64,000 bases of DNA from Legionella sheltonii (GTDB lineage Bacteria > Pseudomonadota > Gammaproteobacteria > Legionellales > Legionellaceae), in NCBI RefSeq assembly GCF_026191355.1, contig NZ_JAPHOQ010000016.1, forward strand, positions 36,561 to 100,560, written 5' to 3'. Numbering within the stretch: position 1 is the stretch's first letter; every line of letters begins with the position of its first letter. Under the pieces are notes generated by a model. The model was not told the origin of the DNA. It saw only the letters and a list, made by a program, of their open reading frames with translations, and ran no database searches. A program made the position numbers and the translations under genes. This document shows, piece by piece, positions 27,082 through 37,716 of the stretch.

Positions 27082-28605
27082 ATGTCGGGAATGACAAAAA
27101 AGGAATTCATCAAATCAATGCCACAGGGAATTGTCCCTCTTTTCTTTATTCAAATAGTCTCCACTTTAAGTTTTAGCGTTCTTTACTCTACGCTCGTTTT
27201 GTACATGAAAGGGAAGTTGGGGCTTCAAACCAGCACTGCGAATAGCATTATGGGAGTCTTTATTGCATTCAATTATGGCTTGCACTTGCTTGGTGGTTTT
27301 TGGGGCGGACGCTTGCTCTCTAATCGCGCATTGTTTTGTGCAGGAATGGTGGCGCAAATTATAGGTTGTATCTTATTATCGTTTGGTGATATCTCATTCC
27401 TTTATTATGGATTGGCAGCTTTTTTAACCGGGTCCGGTTTAAATGTAACCTGTTTAAATTGCATGTTAACCCAACGTTTTTCCCCAGAAGACACTCGTCG
27501 AGAGGCCGCTTTTCTCATGAATTATGCGGGAATGAACATTGGCTTTTTTGTTGGTTTTAGCATGAGTGGCGTATTTCAGCTCACTCAGAATTACGAACGA
27601 CTTTTCTTAATGAGCAGTTTAGGAAATTTAATTGCTTTGATCATCTGCTTGTATTGTTGGCATCAGTTATCAGATAGGGAAACAATTTTTTCTCAAAAGG
27701 ACAAGCTTTCTCAAAAAAGAGCTGCTCTTTTGGGATGCGCACTAATTATTGTACTGCCTTTCTTGTTGAGTGAATTGTTGCATTACGCTGACTGGGCTAA
27801 AAAGTTAGTCCTTGTGACTGGCGCGCTTATGATTGGAGTTATTTTATATTTAGCAAAACAACAACCAACAAAAGAAGCCAGAGATAAAATCATTGCTTTT
27901 GCCGTACTTATGGTTGTCGGAACCGTTTTTTGGATGCTTTATCAAATAGCTCCTATGGGGCTTACTGTCTTTATTGATCATAATGTCCAGAGAGAGTATG
28001 CGAGCTGGATTATTCCACCACAATGGTTTCAAAATATAAATACTGTGGCTATAGTTATTGGTGGTCCATTATTAGGCGTGTTATTGCATAAAATGCGCAG
28101 AAACGGGGTGCAAATTAATATTCCTACTCAGTTCGCGCTGGCATTGCTCTTTATTGGAATGGCTTTTGTTATATTGCCTATTGGTATCGCGTACGCTAAT
28201 TATGAAGGGCTAGTGAATCCTAGCTGGATCATTATTAGTTATATCTTACAAAGTTTAGGGGAGCTTTTAATATCCCCAATTGGTTATGCTATGATAGGCT
28301 ATTTGGCTCCATCATCATTACAGGGTGTAATGATGGGCATGTGGATGCTCAATACGGGTGTTGGTGCAACTTTGTCTAGCTACAGTTCAAACTTGATGAT
28401 TGAGGGGCAAGACAGTAGTTCACCTTTAGTGACTAATAGTGGCTATAGTCATGTATTTTTAATGTTAGGGTTATTTGCAATTGGTGCTTCAATTGTACTT
28501 TTTATCATCGTACCTAAGCTGCGAGAGCTAATTCAGGAAAAAAAGTCACCTGAAGCACAAGAGGCCAAAGGGATGGCGACGAATCGAGTGGTTGTATGTG
28601 AGTAA
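27082..28605 (+). CDS. POT/PTR2-family proton-dependent oligopeptide transporter
   Basis: A 507-residue inner-membrane transporter with about 14 hydrophobic helices. POT features are SFSVLYSTLVLYMKGKLGL near the N terminus, GGFWGGRLLSNRALF after helix 2 and MNYAGMNIGFFVGFSMSG further on; the FYGM.. signature is replaced by SFSVLYS. It probably imports di- and tripeptides with protons, which suits an organism that lives on amino acids. AGGAAGG five bases before ATG 27082 sets the start. It overlaps mnmC by a few bases, so the two are co-transcribed. Confidence 0.85.
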   Translation: MSGMTKKEFIKSMPQGIVPLFFIQIVSTLSFSVLYSTLVLYMKGKLGLQTSTANSIMGVFIAFNYGLHLLGGFWGGRLLSNRALFCAGMVAQIIGCILLSFGDISFLYYGLAAFLTGSGLNVTCLNCMLTQRFSPEDTRREAAFLMNYAGMNIGFFVGFSMSGVFQLTQNYERLFLMSSLGNLIALIICLYCWHQLSDRETIFSQKDKLSQKRAALLGCALIIVLPFLLSELLHYADWAKKLVLVTGALMIGVILYLAKQQPTKEARDKIIAFAVLMVVGTVFWMLYQIAPMGLTVFIDHNVQREYASWIIPPQWFQNINTVAIVIGGPLLGVLLHKMRRNGVQINIPTQFALALLFIGMAFVILPIGIAYANYEGLVNPSWIIISYILQSLGELLISPIGYAMIGYLAPSSLQGVMMGMWMLNTGVGATLSSYSSNLMIEGQDSSSPLVTNSGYSHVFLMLGLFAIGASIVLFIIVPKLRELIQEKKSPEAQEAKGMATNRVVVCE

Positions 28606-30607
28606 TTTTTTTGTACCGATTAATAAGGCAGAGCTGAATTGGCATGGTACTCTGCCTTTTTCAACACAATATGATGATGTGTACCATTCTTCTGAAGGGG
28701 GAATGCATCAATCCCTGCATGTCTTTATTGATGGAAATGATCTAATTAAGCGTTGGCAATCACTTTCTAATCATAAGCCCCAAAGATTTACCATTGCAGA
28801 GACTGGTTTTGGAACCGGCTTAAATTTTCTTGTAAGTTGGAGTTTGTGGGAACACTATGCGCCTGAATCCTGTCAATTGCATTTCATTTCATGTGAAAAA
28901 CACCCTGTATCTCTTACTGATTTAAAACGCAGTCTCGCTTTCTGGCCGCAATTGGAAAAGCAGGCTCAACAACTGATAGCCAGTTACCCTGTATTGACGC
29001 CTGGATATCATCATCTGTCATTTTGTGATGGCAAAGTGACCTTAACATTGATGCTGGGAGAGGCATTGGAATGCTATGAACAGCTGTTAATTTGTGGGGA
29101 ATCCTCACTTGAAAGGCAGCTTCGAACAGTTTTTGTCGATGCCTGGTTTTTAGACGGTTTTGCTCCATCTAAGAATAAAAGTATGTGGTCTGATGCGCTC
29201 TTTAAAACAATAGCCATGCTATCTGATGAGCACACTACCTTAGCAACTTATACTGCTGCAGGTTCTGTTAAAACAAATTTAATCCAAAATGGGTTTGTTG
29301 TTGAAAAAAGAAAAGGCTTCGGACGAAAACGGCATATGCTTTGTGCCCGTTTTGCTGAAATGCCAATCTACAAAGCAGCAAAACGACATACACCTTGGCA
29401 TGTGAGCGTACCTGAAAAGTACGCCAACAAATCAGCTGTTATTTTAGGAGCAGGTTTGGCGGGGTGTTTTACTGCATATACCCTGAGTAAAAGAGGGTGG
29501 AAGGTTACCCTTATTGATGAGTTAGCTCAGGTAGGTCATGGCGGTTCAGCGAATCAGCAAGCGGTTTTGTTCCCTAAGCTCTCTGCTTACAATTCACCCC
29601 TAACACAGTTTATGCTGGCAGCATTTTTATATGCTGCACGAGTTTATCAAGGTATTTTAAATCAGACAAAGATAGGGGAGTTGTGTGGCTCTTTGTTACT
29701 TGCATATTCTGACAAGGAAAAGACAGCGCAATCTAGTTTACAATCCTGGCTGGCTCATTATCCAGAGTTGGGTTCGCTCGTAGATAAACAAGAAGCCTCT
29801 GTTTTAGCCGGTTTTTTGTTAGATAAGCCTGGATTGTATATTCCATTGTCAGGATGGATAAATTCTCCAGAATTATGTCAGTTTTTAATTCATCGGGAAG
29901 GTATTACTTTGTTAACGAATACTTCAGTAGACCAATTGATTTTTGATAAACGCTGGATAGTAAATGATTTGGAAACTGAAGTACTCATTTTAGCCAATGG
30001 TTATAAAATTAATTCGTTTAAAGAAACGAAGCATCTGCCTGTTAAGCCTATTCGCGGTCAAATGACAGCCATTCCGTCAACGGAGCAAAGTGCCTGTTTA
30101 AAATTACCTCTATGTGGTGATGGTCATGTTCTTCCTGCTTTTAAAGGGATACATCAATTAGGCGCCACTTATGAGTTAAAATCAGCCGAGTCTCAAATTA
30201 AATCTCATGATGATCAGATCAATTTAGCGAAACTTGGGCAACTGGCTCCAGAAATTTCATGGTCTGATGAAGTAAGCAATCATTGGGCTGGGGTAAGGGC
30301 ATCAACACCGGACTATCTGCCTTTAGTCGGTAAAATTGCTGAGGCGGAACAGTTTTTACATCAATTTGCCCAATTGGAAACGAATGCAAAACGTTGGATA
30401 GCGCAAGGTGGACCTTACTACCCTGGGCTTTACGCCTGTGCTGGATTCGGTTCCCGCGGTCTTACAACCATTCCTTTATGTGCGGAATGGCTCGCGTCAG
30501 TAATTAATAATGAAATAAGTTGTTTACCCAGAAACTTGCAACAGGCTTTATCACCCGCACGTTTTTTACGTAAAAATATAATTCGTGGAGCTATTAAAAT
30601 CGATTGA
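28598..30607 (+). CDS. mnmC: Bifunctional tRNA 5-methylaminomethyl-2-thiouridine biosynthesis protein MnmC
   Basis: MnmC finishes mnm5s2U at tRNA position 34: the FAD domain removes the carboxymethyl group and the SAM domain methylates. The 669-residue protein has the N-terminal methyltransferase domain (AETGFGTGLNFLVSWSLWEH near residue 60; DAWFLDGFAPSKNKSMWS near 185) and the C-terminal DAO-type oxidase (VILGAGLAGCFTAYTLSKRG near 280, then GRVRAST-like WAGVRASTPDYLPLVG and GFGSRGLTTIPL). A GTG at 28598 is preferred because GAGTGG lies six bases upstream; a TTG at 28592 is the alternative. It overlaps the POT gene. Confidence 0.92.
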   Translation: MSNFFVPINKAELNWHGTLPFSTQYDDVYHSSEGGMHQSLHVFIDGNDLIKRWQSLSNHKPQRFTIAETGFGTGLNFLVSWSLWEHYAPESCQLHFISCEKHPVSLTDLKRSLAFWPQLEKQAQQLIASYPVLTPGYHHLSFCDGKVTLTLMLGEALECYEQLLICGESSLERQLRTVFVDAWFLDGFAPSKNKSMWSDALFKTIAMLSDEHTTLATYTAAGSVKTNLIQNGFVVEKRKGFGRKRHMLCARFAEMPIYKAAKRHTPWHVSVPEKYANKSAVILGAGLAGCFTAYTLSKRGWKVTLIDELAQVGHGGSANQQAVLFPKLSAYNSPLTQFMLAAFLYAARVYQGILNQTKIGELCGSLLLAYSDKEKTAQSSLQSWLAHYPELGSLVDKQEASVLAGFLLDKPGLYIPLSGWINSPELCQFLIHREGITLLTNTSVDQLIFDKRWIVNDLETEVLILANGYKINSFKETKHLPVKPIRGQMTAIPSTEQSACLKLPLCGDGHVLPAFKGIHQLGATYELKSAESQIKSHDDQINLAKLGQLAPEISWSDEVSNHWAGVRASTPDYLPLVGKIAEAEQFLHQFAQLETNAKRWIAQGGPYYPGLYACAGFGSRGLTTIPLCAEWLASVINNEISCLPRNLQQALSPARFLRKNIIRGAIKID

Positions 30608-30634
30608 GATGAGATTCTCATTAGAGCATAATAA

Positions 30635-30720
30635 TAAATCTGTAGTCCTCGTCATCTCTCGCTATCGAGATAACGACAAGAAACCAGAGTTTCATCGCTG
30701 CACCTAGACTACGATAGTTC
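30635..30720. repeat. Intergenic repeat fragment
   Basis: GTCCTCGTCATCTCTCGCTATCGAGATAACGAC contains the short inverted repeat TCTCG/CGAGA and resembles the degenerate ends of the other dispersed intergenic repeats. It separates mnmC from prpB. Confidence 0.35.
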
Positions 30721-30749
30721 ATATATTTAAGATCAAGGAGTGACAATTA

Positions 30750-31634
30750 ATGGCTGGTTCCATGGGCAAAGCCTTCAAACAGACAATCAAAGAAAATAAA
30801 CCCTTACCCGTATTGGGTGCCATCAATGCTTATTCTGCTATGCTCGCGCAATCTGCTGGAGCTAAGGCAATCTATCTTTCAGGAGCAGGTGTTGCAAATG
30901 CCTCTTATGGCATACCTGATCTTGGCATGACCAATTTATCGCAAGTGCTCGAAGATGCACGAAGAATTACCGAAGCCTGTTCTCTGCCTCTTTTGGTTGA
31001 CGTAGATACTGGATGGGGACATGCATTTAATATAGCCAGAACAGTAAAGTTAATGGAAAAAACAGGGGTTGCCGCAATACATATTGAAGATCAAGTATTG
31101 GCAAAACGATGTGGACACAGACCCAATAAAGCCATTGTATCCATGAAAGAAATGGGGGATCGAATTAAATCTGCTGTTGATGCACGACAAGATCCTGATT
31201 TTGTCATTATGGCAAGAACAGACGCCTATGCTGTTGAAGGCATGAACGCAGCGATCGAACGAGCTTTGCTGTGTATTGAATTGGGGGCAGATATGATATT
31301 TCCTGAGGCGATGACTCGCCTCGATGAATATCAAACATTTACGAAGGCAGTTCCTGTGCCTGTGTTGGCGAATATAACGGAGTTTGGTAAAACTCCTTTA
31401 TTTAGTCGAGAAGAGCTCAAACAAGTTGGTGTATCACTGATTCTATATCCTTTAAGTGCATTCAGAGCAATGTCTCAAGCTGCTTTAAATACTTATAGGA
31501 CAATTCTTCGAGATGGAACGCAAAAAAACATATTGGATAAAATGCAAACTCGAGAAGAATTATACGAAGTACTTGGTTATTATCAATACGAACAAAAACT
31601 AGACCAATTGATGGAGGAAGACAATGAGTGTTAA
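30750..31634 (+). CDS. prpB: Methylisocitrate lyase
   Basis: PrpB cleaves 2-methylisocitrate to pyruvate and succinate, the last step of the methylcitrate cycle that consumes propionyl-CoA. The 294-residue protein shows [19 protein letters not shown], the metal-binding VDVDTGWG near residue 86, the active-site KRCGHRPNK near 122, [12 protein letters not shown] and [18 protein letters not shown] precedes the ATG. It overlaps prpC by 11 bases. No prpR regulator or prpE is visible here. Confidence 0.93.
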   Translation: MAGSMGKAFKQTIKENKPLPVLGAINAYSAMLAQSAGAKAIYLSGAGVANASYGIPDLGMTNLSQVLEDARRITEACSLPLLVDVDTGWGHAFNIARTVKLMEKTGVAAIHIEDQVLAKRCGHRPNKAIVSMKEMGDRIKSAVDARQDPDFVIMARTDAYAVEGMNAAIERALLCIELGADMIFPEAMTRLDEYQTFTKAVPVPVLANITEFGKTPLFSREELKQVGVSLILYPLSAFRAMSQAALNTYRTILRDGTQKNILDKMQTREELYEVLGYYQYEQKLDQLMEEDNEC

Positions 31635-32742
31635 AAGCGGCGGTTTAGCCGGTGTTGTTGCAGGACAATCAGCAATATGTACAGTTGGACTAGCAGGTAA
31701 GGGGTTAAATTATAGAGGCTACTCAATTGATGATTTAGCTGAACACGCTACGTTTGAGGAAGTAGCCTATTTGTTACTCTATGGGAAACTGCCTACTCAA
31801 AAACAATTAGATGAATATACAAAAAAACTGACTCAGTTAAGAACATTACCAGAAAGTTTAAAAACAGTTCTTAAATTAATTCCTAAAAACACTCATCCTA
31901 TGGATGTGTTGCGAACCGGATGCTCCTTTTTGGGAACAATTGAACCTGAAGATAATTTTTCTCAGCAATATCATATTGCAGATCGTTTGTTGGCTTTATT
32001 TCCAGGAATGATGTGCTACTGGTATGCATGGCATTTCCATAATAAAGAAATATCTGGTTTAAGTGATCAAGAAACCACTGGAGCTCATTTTCTTGCTTTA
32101 TTACATGGAAGAAAACCGAGCAAACTAGAAGCTCAAATGATGAACGTATCCTTAATTTTATATGCAGAGCATGAGTTTAACGCCTCTACCTTTGCTGCGC
32201 GAGTTACTGCGGCAACGCTTGCTGATTTTTATTCTGCAATTACGAGTGCAATTGGTACATTACGTGGTCCTTTACATGGAGGTGCTAATGAAGCGGCAAT
32301 GGACCTTATCGGACGTTTTAAAAGTCCTGATCAAGCCGAAACTGAATTGAAAAAAATGTTGCTTAATAAAGCGCTCATCATGGGATTTGGACATCGTGTG
32401 TATACAACAAGTGATCCTCGCTCTGACATTATTAAAAAATGGTCATTTCGCTTAGGTGAGGAAAAAGGCGACCTTCTTTTATATCATATTTCTGAACGTA
32501 TTGAAGAAGTGATGTGGAATGAAAAGAAATTATTCCCGAATCTGGATTTTTATAGTGCTTCAGCATACCACTATTGTGGCATACCCACATTCTTGTTCAC
32601 TCCCATTTTTGTAATGTCACGTATTACAGGATGGTCAGCACATGTGTTTGAACAAAGAGCAAATAATAAACTGATAAGACCTACTTCTGAATATACTGGG
32701 CCTGAGCCACAGAAGTTTCTTCCTATTGAATCGAGAGGATAA
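31624..32742 (+). CDS. prpC: 2-methylcitrate synthase
   Basis: PrpC condenses propionyl-CoA with oxaloacetate. This 372-residue citrate-synthase-family protein is shorter than GltA, as expected for PrpC. It has [21 protein letters not shown], the [14 protein letters not shown] histidine, [13 protein letters not shown] near residue 215, the catalytic [15 protein letters not shown] near 258 and [15 protein letters not shown] near 330. It is coupled to prpB and lies about 220 bases from prpD. Confidence 0.93.
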   Translation: MSVKSGGLAGVVAGQSAICTVGLAGKGLNYRGYSIDDLAEHATFEEVAYLLLYGKLPTQKQLDEYTKKLTQLRTLPESLKTVLKLIPKNTHPMDVLRTGCSFLGTIEPEDNFSQQYHIADRLLALFPGMMCYWYAWHFHNKEISGLSDQETTGAHFLALLHGRKPSKLEAQMMNVSLILYAEHEFNASTFAARVTAATLADFYSAITSAIGTLRGPLHGGANEAAMDLIGRFKSPDQAETELKKMLLNKALIMGFGHRVYTTSDPRSDIIKKWSFRLGEEKGDLLLYHISERIEEVMWNEKKLFPNLDFYSASAYHYCGIPTFLFTPIFVMSRITGWSAHVFEQRANNKLIRPTSEYTGPEPQKFLPIESRG

Positions 32743-32799
32743 TTGCGAAATCCATGCGTCAATTGGAGCGTGGATGTAGTTTGGCAATACCATTAAGTT

Positions 32800-32930
32800 A
32801 AGGAGTTTTTCTTCTCCTTCGTCCCCGTTTCCCGAGCTTTGCTAGGGATCTCCTTTTGTAACACTGTGCCATAGCGTGGGAGATCCCGCTCGGGATGATG
32901 GAAGTAGTAGAGGAGAGGGGATTACTTAAC
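32800..32930. repeat. Dispersed intergenic palindromic repeat
   Basis: The gap between prpC and prpD contains CCCGAGCTTTGCTAGGGATCTCC, GTAACACTGTGCCATAG and GGGAGATCCCGCTCGGGATGATGG. GGGATCTCC and GGAGATCCC are inverted partners, and GTAACACTGTGC is the reverse complement of the GCACAGTGTTAC core at about 9284. It may form a hairpin inside the prp transcript. Confidence 0.6.
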
Positions 32931-32965
32931 TGATGAGAAAATATTATTTATACACAGAGGTTATT

Positions 32966-34414
32966 ATGCACAGTTATGTAGAAGATAACATTAAGCCTGA
33001 TTACGATCAGGTTATGATTGATATTGCTGATTATGTATTAAACAAGAAAATTGATAGTGCTTTAGCATATGAGACAGCACGTTTATGCCTTATGGATACA
33101 TTGGGGTGTGGGATTCTGGCATTAAATTTCCCTGAATGCACCAAACTTTTAGGCCCAATTGTTCCCGGTGCTACCCTCGCTGGCGGGGCTCGGGTTCCTG
33201 GCACTGCATATGAGTTAGACCCAGTACAAGCTGCTTTTAATATTGGCGCTATGATACGTTGGCTTGATTTCAATGATACTTGGCTTGCAGCGGAATGGGG
33301 GCATCCTTCTGATAATTTAGGCGCGATCCTTGCTGTTGCAGATTATATGTGTCGACAAAATTGCTCCAAAGGTAACCCCCCAATTTTAATGCAAGACGTA
33401 CTTACTGCGATGATTAAGGCACATGAAATTCAAGGGTGTCTCGCTCTTGAAAACAGTTTTAATCGAGTGGGATTAGATCACGTCTTTTTGGTCAAAATTG
33501 CCAGTGCAGCTGTTGCTGCTCAATTGTTTGGTGCCGATAGAGATACGATGTTAAGAGCCTTGTCCCAAGTGTTTGTCGATGGCCAAAGTCTGCGGACCTA
33601 TAGACATGCTCCGAATGCCGGTTCTAGAAAGTCATGGGCTGCAGGGGATGCAACATCCAGGGCAGTCCGATTGGCATTAATTGCTAAAGCTGGGGAAATG
33701 GGTTATCCCAGTGCATTAAGTGCCCCAAAATGGGGTTTTTATGATGTTCTTTTTGAAAAGAACGTATTTAAATTTCAACGTCAGTATGGCAGCTATGTTA
33801 TGGAAAATGTTTTATTTAAGTTATCCTATCCCGCTGAATTCCATGCACAAACCGCCGTTGAGTGTGCCGTGATGTTGCATCCAATAGTGAAACAGCGATT
33901 CAATGATATAGCTCGAATTGATTTAGTAACACATGAGTCGGCAATTCGAATTATTAGTAAGCAGGGGGTTTTGCATAATCCAGCAGATCGAGATCATTGT
34001 TTACAATACATGGTTGCTATAGGTTTATTATTTGGCGATTTAAAAGCTGAGCATTATGAAGACGATATTGCCTCAGATCCACGAATCGATGCATTGCGTG
34101 CCAAGATGCATGTTACTGAGGATCTGCGTTTTTCAAGGGATTATCTTGACCCAGAAAAGCGTTCTATTGCAAACAGTATTAGGATAATTTTTAACGATGG
34201 TACTGAAACTGATTTGATTACAGTGGAATATCCAATTGGCCACAAACGGAGACGTGAAGAAGGTATCCCTGTTTTGTTATCCAAATTTAAAAAGAATTTA
34301 AGTACGCAGTTTCCAGCAGATCGCGTTGAACGTATCATGCAAGTAATGAGTGATACAAATACACTGGCTGCAATGAAAGTAGAAGATTTTATGCAGCTAT
34401 GGGTTGTCTCATAG
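32966..34414 (+). CDS. prpD: 2-methylcitrate dehydratase
   Basis: PrpD dehydrates 2-methylcitrate to 2-methyl-cis-aconitate. From ATG 32966 (GAGG five bases upstream) it has 482 residues, matching E. coli PrpD (483). It shows [20 protein letters not shown], the active-site region [19 protein letters not shown] near residues 94-112, [19 protein letters not shown] and [13 protein letters not shown] near 345. The longer frame to 32933 is unsupported. It completes a prpBCD set interrupted by a repeat, and ends in a clear terminator. Confidence 0.93.
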   Translation: MHSYVEDNIKPDYDQVMIDIADYVLNKKIDSALAYETARLCLMDTLGCGILALNFPECTKLLGPIVPGATLAGGARVPGTAYELDPVQAAFNIGAMIRWLDFNDTWLAAEWGHPSDNLGAILAVADYMCRQNCSKGNPPILMQDVLTAMIKAHEIQGCLALENSFNRVGLDHVFLVKIASAAVAAQLFGADRDTMLRALSQVFVDGQSLRTYRHAPNAGSRKSWAAGDATSRAVRLALIAKAGEMGYPSALSAPKWGFYDVLFEKNVFKFQRQYGSYVMENVLFKLSYPAEFHAQTAVECAVMLHPIVKQRFNDIARIDLVTHESAIRIISKQGVLHNPADRDHCLQYMVAIGLLFGDLKAEHYEDDIASDPRIDALRAKMHVTEDLRFSRDYLDPEKRSIANSIRIIFNDGTETDLITVEYPIGHKRRREEGIPVLLSKFKKNLSTQFPADRVERIMQVMSDTNTLAAMKVEDFMQLWVVS

Positions 34415-34431
34415 CCTTTAAGTACTGTATT

Positions 34432-34470
34432 GAACCTCGGGATTATTAATAACCCGAGGTTCTTGTTTCT
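34432..34470 (+). terminator. Intrinsic terminator after prpD
   Basis: GAACCTCGGG/CCCGAGGTTC is a perfect 10-base stem (34432-34441 with 34453-34462) with an AT-rich loop, followed by TTGTTTCT. Confidence 0.85.
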
Positions 34471-34482
34471 AATCGCTTACCT

Positions 34483-34510
34483 TTGCTTATCCCAATTAAA
34501 TGTATATAAT
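34483..34510 (+). promoter_or_regulatory. Probable chitinase promoter
   Basis: TTGCTT at 34483-34488 and TATAAT at 34505-34510 are 16 bases apart, giving a plausible sigma-70 promoter between the prpD terminator and the chitinase ATG. Confidence 0.5.
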
Positions 34511-34545
34511 TTGATCAGGTGTCCGATGATTGTCAGGGAGAGGCG

Positions 34546-36006
34546 ATGAACCTAAAACAGACTTATCTCTCTGTGTTATATTCAATGATGCTTGGAGCTT
34601 CTGTTTTTGTAGCGCATGCTTCTTCAATTAACACGAAGGACGCGGTGAATGGAAAAATTGTTTCTGTATATTTGCTTATAGATAAACCGGAACAGCTTCA
34701 ACAATACGTTAATGATTTGCTTAAACTACAAAAACCGAATTTTAATCGTGTGCTCTTTTCATTTGTCCGACCAACATTAATCGATTATCAGAGTGGTAGC
34801 CTCGCTGATACGGGAATATTGGGCTATTATACGGATCATGATGGCAAGGGCGCCCAAGCTTTTAATGCATTAAAATCAGCGATCAAATTATCCAAACAAA
34901 AGAACATTCAAACATTCCTCTCTGTAGGGGGGTGGAATTACAGCTGTAATTTTGATTTAACTCAAGAGGCTTGTGGTCCTCGTTCTTCAGCTATAAACCA
35001 GATTTTTTATGATTGGTTTCCGGACCCATCTGATAAAGATCAAGCGAGCAAGGCAAAAACCTCTTATGCAAATATAGTCAAATTAGCGAATGATTTAGGT
35101 GTGGACGGTATTGATATTGACTATGAAGAATTTTGGCATGCTGATCAATATGCTGTGACTTGGGGACCCAGCTCGGGTGGTGAGTGGTCAACAGATATAG
35201 CCCAAAGAATACTTGATGCGGGTGGACCCAATTATGAAAATCTTATGAAATATGGAATCAGTTCAGGTTCTTCATTTGTTATGCCAAAGACAATTGATAA
35301 AGTTGATGCAATTTTACATACAATAATGGATGATCCGGGAGCTAAATACCTTAAGTTTTCTACAGCTGCGCCCCCAGTTGGGGCTCGTCCAATTACAGGT
35401 TTTGTCTATGGAGACAAACTCCCCGATATCTATACGAAGGGTGGTCTTTGGTGGAAAGGAAATCTGAAAGGGTTATGGTATAACCTGATGAATAAGGATG
35501 AAGCGGTTGTGTCACGTTTTGATAGCTTGGGTGTGATGACCTATGATTTGTGTTGTGATGACCCAACTGTATGTGCGCCTTACGCTGACGGACCTTTGGA
35601 TTTGCCTGGTCAAGTCAGTGCTTATCTGAAGGATTACACGAATTGGTTGAAAGCAGAGAGTGTAAGCAAACCTAGCCTAACAATTGATAACATTGGAAAA
35701 GTAACTTTTTTACCTGCCAAGTATCATATTCAAGCAAAAATTCTCTTTGGGTTTGAAGTAAATCAGCCCGCTTATCCTAAAAATATTAATGGCCAACTAC
35801 AGCTAACCAATGAATTAGTTAACAAAATTCTTGATCAGCAAAAGCACAGTGGAGGCGTTATGATCTGGCAAATGTATTCAAAACAAAATACTGAGGTTCC
35901 AGATTCTACTACAGTAAAATATACGATTAATCAAAGTTGTAAGACTTTTTTAGCGAATGATAAACGATATGATTGCAATGCTGATTTTCCCAGTGTTCCG
36001 AAATAA
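34546..36006 (+). CDS. Secreted GH18 chitinase-like glycosidase
   Basis: A glycoside hydrolase family 18 protein, 486 residues from ATG 34546 (GGGAGAGG just upstream). It begins with a Sec signal peptide ending near VFVAHASS. The catalytic signature DGIDIDYE spans residues 187-194, with E194 as the acid/base; SVGGWNY near 128 is the second GH18 motif (SxGG) and GVMTYDLCCDD the third. It probably hydrolyses chitin or related GlcNAc polymers outside the cell, and Legionella export such enzymes by type II secretion (family knowledge). Seven or more cysteines suggest disulfides. No separate chitin-binding module is seen. It stands alone as its own unit. Endo-N-acetylglucosaminidase is an alternative. 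Confidence 0.85.
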   Translation: MNLKQTYLSVLYSMMLGASVFVAHASSINTKDAVNGKIVSVYLLIDKPEQLQQYVNDLLKLQKPNFNRVLFSFVRPTLIDYQSGSLADTGILGYYTDHDGKGAQAFNALKSAIKLSKQKNIQTFLSVGGWNYSCNFDLTQEACGPRSSAINQIFYDWFPDPSDKDQASKAKTSYANIVKLANDLGVDGIDIDYEEFWHADQYAVTWGPSSGGEWSTDIAQRILDAGGPNYENLMKYGISSGSSFVMPKTIDKVDAILHTIMDDPGAKYLKFSTAAPPVGARPITGFVYGDKLPDIYTKGGLWWKGNLKGLWYNLMNKDEAVVSRFDSLGVMTYDLCCDDPTVCAPYADGPLDLPGQVSAYLKDYTNWLKAESVSKPSLTIDNIGKVTFLPAKYHIQAKILFGFEVNQPAYPKNINGQLQLTNELVNKILDQQKHSGGVMIWQMYSKQNTEVPDSTTVKYTINQSCKTFLANDKRYDCNADFPSVPK

Positions 36007-36299
36007 TTTTTATTTTCAATGATCTTAAAAATAACTATATGATTCAATGGGATGCACAAAATTCATTTCCCAGGGAAAAGCCGAGCAAGAAAAGGAAATC
36101 ATGATTTATTCAGAACAAATCAAAACTTAAGTACGCTAAAGGACACCAGAAAATTTCTCCAGCACGTTAATCATCAAGCTGTAGCAAAGATGCTTTAGAA
36201 AAATCTCGCTTTAATGCAGTTAAGGGGGCTAGTGAGCGCCAATTAACTTGTTAGAGAACCAGTACAAAACTGATATTAAACGCACAGTTTTTACAGTGT
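36007..36299. other. Non-coding gap, nothing recognised
   Basis: This 293-base AT-rich gap between the convergent chitinase and ppsR genes has no open frame of note, no strong terminator and no repeat that I can identify. Confidence 0.5.
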
Positions 36300-37115
36300 C
36301 TATAATTTTCTCTGTAAGCCTGAAGCAGCGAGTATTTTGGTTGATATTTCTTCTATAGAATATTTTGTCGAATTAATGTAAGGAATTTTTTCCTTTTGAT
36401 ACATCGCTTCTACTTCATTTACTTCGAGACGACATTGCTCAGGTGAGGCGTACTTGCTGTTGGGTCTACGCTCAGCTCTAATGTGTTGCAAACGTTGTGG
36501 ATCAATGGTTAATCCAAAAAGTTTATTTTTATAAGGTCTTAGTACTTCAGGTAATTTAAAACCTAATATTTCATCTTCAGTAAAAGGGTAATTTGCAGCT
36601 AGAATTCCATATTGAAGTGCCATATACAAACAACTTGGTGTTTTTCCACAACGTGAAACACCAATGAGAATAATATCCGCCTTGTCATATCCACGAGTTT
36701 TTACTCCATCATCATGAGATAAGGCAAAATCTATTGCTTCAAGTCGATGCAAATAAAGTTTACTGTTTACCACTCCATGAGTTCTTCCAACAGTATAAGA
36801 AGATTTTTCATTCAGCTCTTCTTCCATAGGGCCGATAAAAGTATTAAATAAATCAAACACACGCGCATTGGCTTTTTTAATGTAATTTCTGATTTCTGGG
36901 TCAATCAAAGTCATAAATACCAAAGGTTTAATTCCCTGTTCCTCAAATGCACGGTTGATCTGTTCCACTGCGTGTTCCGCTTTTTTTAAGGAATCGATAT
37001 AGGGAATAGTAAGCTTTTCAAATTTTATATTTTCAAATTGGGTAATTAAGCTATGGCCAAAAGTTTCGGCGGTAATTCCTGTACCATCAGAGATCATAAA
37101 AACATAGCGCTTCAT
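36300..37115 (-). CDS. ppsR: Phosphoenolpyruvate synthase regulatory protein (PSRP)
   Basis: PSRP is a bifunctional kinase/pyrophosphorylase (DUF299) that inactivates PEP synthase with ADP and reactivates it with phosphate, controlling gluconeogenesis. The 271-residue protein begins with VFMISDGTGITAETFGHSLI, and carries the P-loop IGVSRCGKTPSCLYMALQYG near residue 150, then NYPFTEDE and FGLTIDPQRLQHIRAERR. ATG 37115 follows TTAAGGCAGC on the reverse strand as a weak ribosome-binding site. ppsA is not in the window. Confidence 0.92.
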   Translation of the reverse strand: MKRYVFMISDGTGITAETFGHSLITQFENIKFEKLTIPYIDSLKKAEHAVEQINRAFEEQGIKPLVFMTLIDPEIRNYIKKANARVFDLFNTFIGPMEEELNEKSSYTVGRTHGVVNSKLYLHRLEAIDFALSHDDGVKTRGYDKADIILIGVSRCGKTPSCLYMALQYGILAANYPFTEDEILGFKLPEVLRPYKNKLFGLTIDPQRLQHIRAERRPNSKYASPEQCRLEVNEVEAMYQKEKIPYINSTKYSIEEISTKILAASGLQRKL

Positions 37116-37239
37116 ATGCTGCCTTAATAAAAAGTATCTATATTATATTTTAAAATGAATTAGTTAATATCACCAGTAAGTGTACTTATTTAGATCTATC
37201 TGCTATCTTAAATTTAAGAAAAGGATATTTAAGGTTACT

Positions 37240-37698
37240 ATGGAACAAGATCGATTTAGCAGCAACAGTAAACTCTATATTTTAGGCATGATATGTTTGG
37301 TTCTTTGCCTGGGGTTATTTTTCTTTAGTTTATATATCTTGCCCTACCTGGCTTGGGGGCTAAATTATAATGTGCCTGCTATTATTTTAGATCTTTTGAG
37401 CTCATTGCAAGATGACTATAATTATAGTGTTGGAGCCAGTAAGATTCTTGTTTGGCTTATATTTTTTGTGCCGAGTATGATTACCGGACTGATCTCCTAT
37501 TTTGTATCGAATTACATAGATAATAATCTTTATAAATCAGAGTTGAATATAAAAGAGGAGCAAGAAACTCCTCCAAGTAAACAAATTGGGAAAGAAATAA
37601 GAGAGTCTGCTGGCTTTGGATTAAAGATTCTTGGGTTAATGATCCTGATTGTTCTTGTAATTTTTTTATTGCAATATCTCATCCAATCAACATCATAG
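37240..37698 (+). CDS. Orphan inner-membrane protein, three predicted helices
   Basis: Not recognised. From ATG 37240 (AAGG five bases upstream) the product is 152 residues with hydrophobic helices near residues 12-36 (LYILGMICLVLCLGLFFF), 70-92 (VWLIFFVPSMITGLISYF) and 128-148 (LGLMILIVLVIFLLQYLI). A charged loop EEQETPPSKQIGKEIRES lies between the second and third. The frame can be extended to 37180 without support. It is 18 bases before the Sel1-like gene and probably forms a two-gene unit ending at the terminator near 38315. Confidence 0.65.
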   Translation: MEQDRFSSNSKLYILGMICLVLCLGLFFFSLYILPYLAWGLNYNVPAIILDLLSSLQDDYNYSVGASKILVWLIFFVPSMITGLISYFVSNYIDNNLYKSELNIKEEQETPPSKQIGKEIRESAGFGLKILGLMILIVLVIFLLQYLIQSTS

Positions 37699-37716
37699 CA
37701 AACGGCAGGAGAAGTT

